Origin: Lepas anatifera
Lineage: Eukaryota > Arthropoda > Thecostraca > Lepadidae
Assembly: GCA_034440635.1 (NCBI GenBank)
Contig: JAOTON010002237.1
Coordinates: 186,001 to 250,000, forward strand
DNA length: 64,000 bases
Reading direction: 5' to 3'
Notes under the pieces: generated by a model
Database searches by the model: none
The model's input: only the letters and a program-made list of their open reading frames with translations
What the model was told of the DNA's origin: nothing
Shown: one piece after another, positions 55,585 through 64,000 of the stretch
Layout: each line of letters starts with the position of its first letter
How positions within the stretch are numbered: the stretch's first letter is position 1
Made by a program: the position numbers and the translations under genes

Positions 55585-56402
55585 GCGCATTGACGGGGGC
55601 GGGTACCCGCCCCTCGGTTTCTGGAGATAGCCGAAAACGGCGGCGCGTAGCGCCGCCGTACTTTATACCTTTTCCTCATCATTTTACAACTTCTGTAAAA
55701 ATTTTAAGGTTAGTCATCCAAGGTCAGGTCACCAGTACAGGTCAAGTGACCCGACCTAAAAGTTTAAGATATCATAAGTCGGAGCAGGATGCACTTATCC
55801 GATTGAAACTCATATCACATAATGGCCCCACTGGTTCTCTGAAATATGTTCCGGTATTTTTGATATCGATGACCTAAGGTCAGGTACGAGGCATGACCTC
55901 TCCATCGGAAATACATGGAAAAATTGTTTTTACGGAATAACTAATAAAGGAATAAGAACGAAATACGGAATAACAGTAACGGATGGTGATAGAGCATTTA
56001 TCTTAGCTGCATTAGACTTGCCTGGGCTTTGCGGTTCTAATGATGCGCATTTTATATAATTTGACCTGACTTGACCTGGTCAGGTCAAATCCTTGATTTG
56101 ACCTAGAGGTCAAATTATACATCATTCGATTCGGCTTGCTGGAGAATTCTATAGTTCAAGTCGTTTTGCTCTATCTTTACTTGTTCAGATGTAATGGCCG
56201 AAAAACTGAATTTACATGTTATCCTTATGACGGCATGTTTTGACCTCTCGTGACCTTAATTGTGACCTGACAAAAAATGATTCAAATGTTTTCGATGGAG
56301 ACGTGGATGGGAAACCCAACGACTTTACCGTTTTTCGCTACCTACCGTGGTTCTCGAGATCTTAGGGTGGGGCGGGTACCCGCCCGCCAATGTGGTGGCT
56401 CG
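55585..56402 (+). mobile_element. AGGTCA-rich element B, diverged relative of the TTAA family
   Basis: Both ends carry the palindrome gggcgggtacccgccc (18-bp perfect on the left, ggggcgggtacccgcccc) in outward-similar contexts cattgacggggg and cattggcggg. The interior aligns with A1 in the cggtttctggagatagc, ggtcaggtcaccagtacagg and atgacctctccatcgga blocks. No TTAA was found at its borders. Confidence 0.7.
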
Positions 56403-57359
56403 ACCCCGTCATCGCGTGTTAACAAGGGGTCCCAGCTGGTACAAATTAAAACGGCTGGGGACTTAAAGTGGCCCTTGTGTTGTATGCAAAGAAAGGCCTA
56501 GAAGCGATACAGATTACACTGAAAAAAACTGAGCGGTACACTCAGCGGCTCGGATGGCTCGTAAAGCGTTGTGAAGATAAGACGGTTACAGCACGGACGC
56601 TGACTCGTTCATTTTCAATAGCCCGAGATATAGGAGAAACGTATTCATGTAACTCTTCACATCTCGAATTCATCTTTCTTCACAAAAGACAGAGGTTTGC
56701 GAATATGGGGTTTTGTTTCCCACGTCCTGGTGTGACTTGCCCTACGTATGTCTGCACAATTTAACGTCAGCCCAGATGTTTTTGGTGCCGACTTTCTCAT
56801 GGATATGCTTTCCTTTCCATTGTGTCACGAAGCAGCCGCCGGCGTCTGTCATTGTTCACAGGCTCAGCGCTGCCACTCCGCCACTTCCGTGGAAGGAAAG
56901 GTCCTATTCTTGGATGCGATACACTGGCTTATAGCTCAGAGCTTAGGTATATTGGCACATGTTTCATTTTAGGTGAATATGTATCTTGTGCTTTACAAGT
57001 TGGTGGCAAGGTAGGGGTGCCTACACAATTTGGTACGTTACGGAAGAGCAATATTTTTTGTCAGGAGTCTGAGTCCCCCCGTGATACCCTAGCCTCCACA
57101 GACCCATAACTCTGCCGAGGTGATTTGTCAGATCCAGCGAGAGTCATCCATCTTCTCTCCGCCACAACGGCGCCCCTCACCTGTGACTGATGAAAACGTT
57201 CCGAACTGACCAATCACTTTGTCCTCCCACGCCCCGCGGAGGTGCCATGGTAGATTAATCTCGCGGAGACCTGGACGCACCACAGGCCGCTATCTTCACA
57301 GAATCGATCGCTGGCGCTGCGTCACCGCAGAAGTCGCTTCTTGACAGACTACGCATCAT

Positions 57360-57605
57360 AGGCGGACCCAGGATTGCCAATCGGAGAGGGGGAAGCACCT
57401 TACCAGGGGGTGCCATCCGGACCAGGGGACGCCACTTTTGACCGGCAAAACCTATCAGGTGGGCGCCAAATCCTATCGGTGTGCGCCAATTTTTGCATCC
57501 TGGTAGAGGGGAAGCGACATTTCAGGGGGCGCCATCGACCTTTCAGGGGGTGCTGTGACTATGTCAGGGGGCGCCGAGGGTCGATCAGGGGGACGGGGGG
57601 CACAT
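57360..57605 (+). repeat. Dispersed GGCGGACCC-start repeat, copy 2, with GGGGGCGCC units
   Basis: It starts ggcggacccaggattgccaa and contains several tcagggggcgcca-like short repeats. Confidence 0.45.
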
Positions 57606-57883
57606 TAAACGAAACGAACCATTAGGCTTATTCGCCACTTTTTCAGCAGAAACAAGATCATATGTATTTTTTCAATGAAGATTGCTCCTAAAACCTCTTC
57701 AGTCTGAAATTGCACCAAGGAGCCATATTCCTTCTAATAAGACTGCACGAAGCAATCAAAATGAACAAATGATAAACGCTTAAACATGAGCAAAGAAAAT
57801 AAGTGTTTTATGGATATATTATAGAGTTTACGATATTACAAGATTAAGGCTGTAATACACCACAAGGCCGCGATATCAAAAAG

Positions 57884-58785
57884 TGCGGGGATATCACCAT
57901 GATATCCACGGAAATAGCACCATGATGCCCGCCGAATATGTACAGGAATAGCACCATGATGTTCACATGAATACCACAATAATGTCCACGGGAAAAGCAC
58001 CGTGATGCTATTCCCAGGAAAAGCATCATGGCTGGAGGTCTCTTCTCGATCCAGGGGGCGGGGGTCCTGGGTGGGTTAATGCTGGAACGGCAACACAAGC
58101 CCTAAACAAAGCCTATGGGAGACCCAAAATCCAGGGGGTCCTGACCCCCCATCCCCCGGGATTTCCACCCATCAATAGCATCATGATACCCTACGGGAAT
58201 AGCACCATAATGACCACGGGAATAGCCCCATCATGTTCACAGGAATAGCATCATGATGCCCCACGGGAATAGCATCATGATGCCCCACTGGAATAGCACC
58301 ATGATGCCCACGTGAATAGCCCCATGACGCCCATAGGAATAACACCATGATGCTCACGGAAATGGCACCATGATGACCACGGAAGTAGCACCATGATGTC
58401 TACGGGAATAGCCCCATTATTTTCACAGGAATAGCATCATGATGCCCCACGGGAATAGCAGCATGATGACCCACTGGAATAGAACCATGATGCCCACGTG
58501 AATAGCCCCATGACGCCCATAGGAATAGCACCATGATGCTCACGGGAATGGCACCATGATGCCCACGGAAGTAGCACCATGATGTCTACGGGAACAGCAC
58601 CATGGCGTCCACAGGAAAAACACCATGATGCCCACGGGAATAGCACCGTGATGCTCACGGAAATAACACCATGATGCCCACGGGAATAGCACCGTGGCAT
58701 CCTCAGGAAAAAACCGTGATGCCCAAGGGAATAGCACCATGGTGCCCACAGGAGTAGCACCATGCTGCCCACGACGCCATCCACT
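57884..58785 (+). repeat. 24-bp minisatellite
   Basis: Units of cacgggaatagcaccatgat followed by gccc, about 30 copies, interrupted at about 58020-58170 by a non-repeat block bearing atccagggggcgggggtcct and ccagggggtcctgacccccc. Because 24 is a multiple of three, the antisense strand reads as an artificial 8-residue peptide repeat. Confidence 0.9.
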
Positions 58786-60199
58786 CAAGCCCGATCTGCG
58801 CGCCCCCGCATACCATCGCGACTCCGCCGCGGCCGGTTCACTATCTTCCAACGACTCCTGGTCACGGTGGGTACCCCCGAACTCGCCTCAGTCAATTCTA
58901 CTCAGCGCCTGACTCCATAAAGCCCGCAGAGCGACCGCGCTCCAGCCTCCATAAAACCTCCGCCACGGTCTCTGGCATCCTGGGAACCGGTTCTGATGGT
59001 GGTGAATACATCATACCAGCTGACTTCGACGAGGACAGACCCGGGCATCCAGCCAATACAGCCGTGGTTTGCTGACTGTTATACGGGCAATGGGCAATCG
59101 TGGCTTTCGAAAGTCGCGGGAAATCATCTGCTTAGAGATGCTTCCCGAGAGGGAAATTCCAGACACGGGATTTTATCGTTTTGATAAAGTTTACATTTTG
59201 TTTGTTAGATACGGCCATGGAAATCTTCATCATATAATTTAGGGGTTTGGATCAATAATTTTCGAATTCACTCACATAAAGCTAGCAAGCAGAAAGCATA
59301 TTTACCACCCAGTCGTCGGTTGTTTTCCCATCAGTAATGCCCACCTTCCCATAGCAGAAGAATAAATGCAAGGGTGCATGTGACCAAGAAGGTACATATA
59401 TGAGGATCCATGTTCAGGTTATTGTATCTGTGTTGCGTTCTGCATATTTGCATTACTCAAGATACCATGCTATTGCTTTAAATGCCATTTAGAGTAACCG
59501 CGGTAGTCCGTCTGTACCGCTGTAGTATCGGCACACCGTCTGTAGCAGCTGCAACGGAACCATAGCGCTGTCGCAAAGGGGTCTTGGTTCTCTCAAGGTG
59601 GCTGCTCAGCGCAGTGCACAGTTGTCATGACGCAGAGCATTGCAGAAAACAGTGTGTCGCAACTCTGCTCCATGCCTGAAGCGATTTGGTCGAATATTGC
59701 AATGAAATGCGAGGTTACCTATTGGCGAGGAAGTGAAAAGAAAAAAGGTCACAAAGTACGACACGAAGTCATTGCGGTAAGGAAAAAGAGAAAGGCTAAT
59801 CGGCTCCAAATTAGCTCAACGCCCTGATTACATACCTCAAGGCTTAGGCACCGATCCAACAGGGGCGGGGGGAGGGGAGGAGCGCTCGCCTTTTTACACT
59901 CTCTTCCAATGACAGAAATGACCTTTTGACGACCACTTTCGAGACAGAGCCGTTCATCTGGAGAAATCTTAGGAAACGTTGCTTCTAGATGATACATTTG
60001 AAACACCTACCAGCCCGTTCTTAACGAAACATTCCAAATTGGCATGTAGGCGATGCCCCTGGTAATTAGTTCAGTTTAGTTCCGTATACTATATCGTCCT
60101 AAAGAAGGCGAGGATTTTAATGGACGTATGTCAAGACGAAAGGTTAAAATACGTAGGTTAAAAGGACTAAGGCGCAATCATAAGTCATGCTAAAACCGA

Positions 60200-60385
60200 T
60201 CATCGCTGGGCAGACTGCAGGTGGCATGTCAGGGCACGCTTGAATGCAGCTCGGCTAACAGGATCGCACACCTCAGGTGGCAGCGCGTTATACCTATCAG
60301 CGCCCACACTGGCCAGTTGACGCCTGCCTGCACAGGCTCTAGCTCGCGCATATCTCAATTGGTGGGTATATCTCGTGTCGCACAT
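60200..60385 (-). mobile_element. LINE ORF2 C-terminal fragment
   Basis: The minus-strand frame YTHQLRYARARACAGRRQLA, then VGADRYNALPPEV, DPVSRAAFKRALTCHL is the common end of LINE reverse-transcriptase proteins (R...A...WN.LP.EV....S...FK..L...L). No catalytic part is present. Confidence 0.75.
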
Positions 60386-60650
60386 TTAGTCTGCGCTCAC
60401 AAACATGTCTCCCAAGTTCTCAAGTTCGTTGGTGGTCAGCACATTACAGACGAAGCATAGCGGATGGTATGCGACGAGCTCAGATATTGTGGGAATGCCC
60501 AAGCGATGAACCTAAGGTAGTTATATCGAAGAGAGACTCCTCTAAAACATAGGGGCGCCCCATGGCTTCACCCCTCCCCTGAGTGAAATTATAGATGTGT
60601 TCTAGATGTGAATCCTATCCTAGATTGGATCTTAGATATCCAGGCCGCAG

Positions 60651-60790
60651 CTCTCTCTCTCTCTCTCTCTCCCTCTCTTTCTCTCTCTCTCCTCTCTCTC
60701 TCTCCCCTCTCTCTCTCCTGTACTCCTTTTGCCCCCGTCACCTTCTTCCCCCTCTATTGTTTCCCTTTCTCCCTCTCCTTTTCTCTCCGT
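60651..60790 (+). repeat. CT-rich microsatellite
   Basis: Long imperfect (CT)n and CCTCTC tract. Confidence 0.9.
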
Positions 60791-63064
60791 CGCCGTTGAA
60801 CCCCGCCCCCTCGACACCATCCGGTTCAGCTTGTTCAAGACGGAGACAGTACGACAGCTGTCGGAGACGTCGTCGGCGGCAGGACCGGCATGGAACCGAC
60901 GGATGAGTGCCATCAATTCCACATATTCACGTCACTGCCAGCCTGTAGCGTCACCACAAGAACAAAAAGGACGGATGGCTCCCCTTGGTTCGTTTCTCTA
61001 CAGTCTTCTATGTATGTTACTCCCCTTCATTTGATAGACTGGCAAAATGTCGGGAGAATTGACTGTACACATTTGCACCTCTCTGAGAACAACGGAAACA
61101 CTACCGGCCGCGCCGGACTGGGAGCTGCCTGTTCCTCTTAGACGCGCGGCACGTGCTGGGGCAGGGTTGGGACGTGTCAGCGACACTGGGAGAGGGAAGG
61201 GGGCGTGAACGAGAGGCTGTTTAATCGCTGTGATTAGCGGAAGCGGAGGATGAACACGACGGCAGCTGGCAAACTGACGAGAGTGATGCCAAACTGGAGG
61301 GAGAACGACACTGTGGTCTGACTTGGGCGCGAGGGTGGATGCCAGGGCAGGCGCTCGGGTGATCTAGTTCATGTCTAGAGGTAGTGCACCATGTGAGCGC
61401 TCAGGCTGTCCATGCAATTTTGTGCCTACAGATGGACTTGATTGTATACTTTAGCAATGGTTCTATAAGATGAAATCTGAAAATAAATAATTGAAGATGA
61501 ACAGCTACCATCCATATGATCTGTTCGCTAGGGGAAAGCAAGAACGTTGCGCATTGTCTACAGTCAATAGTATTCGGATCTGTGTCGTAGCCAGGATTCA
61601 CCCGAGGGAGGGTCCAACGGCCTTCGGGCGGTCCCCAGGCCGGATGCCTTTAGGAACCGGGGCCCCTCCCCTATATTCGTTTTCGTATCGTATGTTTGCC
61701 TGAAATTTTCCCAAACTGAATTCGATGTGCTTCCTAAGTGTTTGTCCTTATTTTGTCCTTTTTCTCAACCAGACCAAGAGTTAGCCAATTTAGGTCCCAC
61801 ATATCAAATCTGGTGCATATACGACGGTGCGGCTGCAATGGCAGCTAGGCTTTATGTCACATTTCGGGAAATTAGATAATATTCTGTGGTCGATATGATG
61901 CCTGGCTGTACGTCGCATCACTCTGGCAAGCAGAGAGAGACCAACCTAAATACAAGTTTTGACCTTAAAGTTGTTGAAGATCAGTGGTAGTGACTACGCA
62001 ACATTACAGTCCCCATCTACTGGAAATCCTTACTTATACTTTGCGTAGCGCCGAAGTCACGTACTCTTTAAGGAGTAAATATTCATCAAAGAAGCAAACA
62101 TAAAACCAAAGCTCAATGAAAAGGATATGGAAGTGTGCTCCAGGCGCTGTATGATGCCTATTCTGCGGACGGATGCTGCTGAGTAACCGCTGTTTTTCTG
62201 TCCCTGATTGGTTGTATGGGAACAAATCACCAAAGGAAATAAGTACCCGATATATTAATTGCTTTGATTCAGTTTTTTTCCTAATTTTGCAACTGAACAT
62301 GCGTACGCCCCTTCATCATATAGGGCTACGTTCATACATAGTGGTCATCTTCCCTTGTTCATTTAGTTTTTGTGCGCTGATAGCCGAAGTTTTTCATTCC
62401 AAAATATTGAGGCACTTCTTGCGGCTAAATTTGTCCGGCCAGAACTGGCAAAGTCTCCGCTCTATTTTCTAACAAAAAATCCAAACTATAGGTCTGTTTT
62501 TTCCGTCAGTACTTTTGTCATAAGCACATTTTGATTTGTGTGTTTCTTCAACTTTCTTTTCCGTACCCGATGAACCTAAAACAATTTTCTCCGAGGTATC
62601 TGATCGTTAGAATATATTTCGGCTTTAAATCTCAGGCGGTATTTTTTATTATGTTTTAGATTTTCAAAGAAACGAATAAAACGGAGCTCATTAAAAGGGG
62701 TATGGGAGTGTGCCCGGAGACTAATTACCTGTCCCGTAGACGGTCCTGCTTATCCAACCACTCACTTACCCCTCTTCAGCACTTAGAGCGGTACCGAACC
62801 CGGCACTTGGGCAACCCCACAAGAGCAGCACTTGTCCCCCAAACCAGTACTTTGGTCCCCGAAAATAGAATCTGGGAGCACCGTGAGGCTATCTCATGGG
62901 CCCTTGGCACTTACTCTCGGGGTGCCCTGAGACTAACTCTTAGGGTTCCCTGAGGTAAACTCCAGGGGGCCTTTTTAGACCAACACCCGAAGGCACCCCT
63001 GATACTAACTTTTGAGAGGCCCCTGGTACTGATATTGCCCACTTAGACTGACACTCGAAGACAC

Positions 63065-63168
63065 CAGTGACTGCGGAGCGTCCCGAATTTGAGGGGGGCA
63101 CCATTAGCTTTTTAACCCATTTCATTCCAGCCAACGCCATACGGTTAGTGCTAGAATTTCTGACTTAA
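63065..63168 (+). mobile_element. hAT-type MITE, copy 4, left half only
   Basis: CAGTGACTGCGGAGC, gtcccgaatttgagggggg, ccaacgccatacggttagtg and ttctgacttaa match the other copies. The sequence is cut at its internal TTAA (63165-63168) by the TTAA element that follows. Confidence 0.85.
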
Positions 63169-64000
63169 CCCTCGCCCCACCGGGGCCATCGATGGCCCCC
63201 CTAAGGTTTTTCCGGGATAGCAGAAAAACGAAGAGACGCAGCGCCGCGGCTGAGGGCTCTACCTCTCACTGCATCATTTTCCCACCATCCCTGAAATTTT
63301 TTACCCCGGGTCACCCAAGGTCAGGTCACCAGACGATGTCAACCAAGGTCACCTCACTTCAACTTTAGAGCTCTGTAAGAGCTACATTTCGGAGTTGATC
63401 AATTTGAAACTTCCTACACTTCATGACCCTTCCAGGGTCTACAACGTGTATATCCGGGATTTTTCAATTTCGTGCCCTGAGGTCAGGTCACGAGGTGACC
63501 TCTCCCATTGAAAAAGCATGGGGAAAAGCTGTCTTATGATCTAAAAGTCACAAAAGCGATTGAAAATGCTCAGCTTGATCAGAAAAGCGTTCTTAGACAC
63601 CCTTTCACGGATTCCAGGAGCCATATTTGCCCTTTGACCTTTCCAAGGTCATCCAAGGTCACCAGGGGTCAAAAATAGTATTTTGACAATAACTTTTGAC
63701 CTAATTAAGCTAGAGCGCTGAAACAAACACCATCGTGTTTGTCTTGTCACTGGCTTTCATTTGATATACGGCAAGGTCACTTTTTGACCTTTCGTGACCT
63801 CAGGTTATCTTAGGTCACGAGGTGACCTCTGGAGGTCAAACCACTGGCGGGAGGTCTTTACGTTTCGCATACCTGAAAAAGGACTGACAATTTCCTATCA
63901 AATGTACTTTACCAGATCTCAATAGCTCTAATGGCATAAGAGTTATGCCCAGTTTGCTTAAGCATTGCATATTTGAGTGAAAATAGCCGATCTTGACCTA
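63169..64000 (+). mobile_element. TTAA-flanked element A2 (truncated by window end)
   Basis: It starts ccctcgccccaccgg directly after TTAA and carries the perfect palindrome ggggccatcgatggcccc, then the same interior as 42968-43942, including ggtcaggtcacgaggtgacc. The right end is beyond the window. Confidence 0.87.

Larger units (their letters stand above)
58790..63064. other. No gene recognised; LINE tail and CT tract inside
   Basis: Apart from 60200-60385 and 60651-60790 I see no supported feature. The block 62790-63060 is a decayed low-complexity repeat built on ggcacttg/cccctgagac-like phrases. Confidence 0.4.

Noticed and set aside
60826..60930. Open segment reading DTIRFSLFKTETVRQLSE
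   Set aside because: It looked protein-like, but there is no family match I can name and no convincing donor; it follows a CT tract that mimics an acceptor tract.

Overview
This is a eukaryotic nuclear window, with spliced genes, consensus GT/AG introns, TA and CT microsatellites, minisatellites and many transposon remnants. The clade is inferred only from gene content. A talin with a long Ser/Thr/Gly-rich tail after its dimerisation helix resembles arthropod talin, and a ciliary gene (CFAP99-like) implies a lineage with flagellated cells. A crustacean with flagellated sperm, such as a barnacle, would fit, but this is not proven.

Three genes could be read exon by exon with matching intron phases. 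(1) 1685-8262, plus strand: the last eight exons of talin (432 residues plus stop), covering the end of the actin-binding module, the dimerisation helix and a tail of about 195 residues. (2) 9876-19299, minus strand, convergent with talin: a seven-exon, 493-residue coiled-coil protein that I call CFAP99-like. (3) 33522-46436, plus strand: three N-terminal exons of a DOCK-A (DOCK1/2/5, myoblast city) Rac exchange factor, covering the SH3 domain and the following helical region. Its first short exon and everything downstream of 46436 were not found. Talin and DOCK-A both act at integrin adhesions, but nothing here shows co-regulation. A possible fourth gene lies on the minus strand at 20180-25308, where three phase-0 exons join into one open reading but no family was recognised.

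The most unusual structure is the 10.4-kb intron between the first two visible DOCK exons. At its 5' end the last 43 nt of the SH3 exon together with its GTGAGT donor are tandemly copied about 11 times (57/49-bp units). At its 3' end the acceptor (branch-point-like CTGAT, pyrimidines, TTTCAG) is copied six times at exactly 51-bp spacing. A Penelope-like element (GIY-YIG endonuclease) sits inside the donor array, and a TTAA-flanked transposon sits inside the acceptor array.

The rest is mobile and repetitive DNA. It includes a family of 147-bp hAT-type MITEs with 8-bp target duplications, a 2-kb hAT-like element with GAGTTGAGTT subterminal repeats, and TTAA-flanked elements packed with AGGTCA half-sites whose ends are 18-bp palindromes. 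There are also two tRNA-derived or SINE-like families, two LINE reverse-transcriptase tails, a ~104-bp satellite and several minisatellites. From 46.4 kb to the end I recognise no further host exon.
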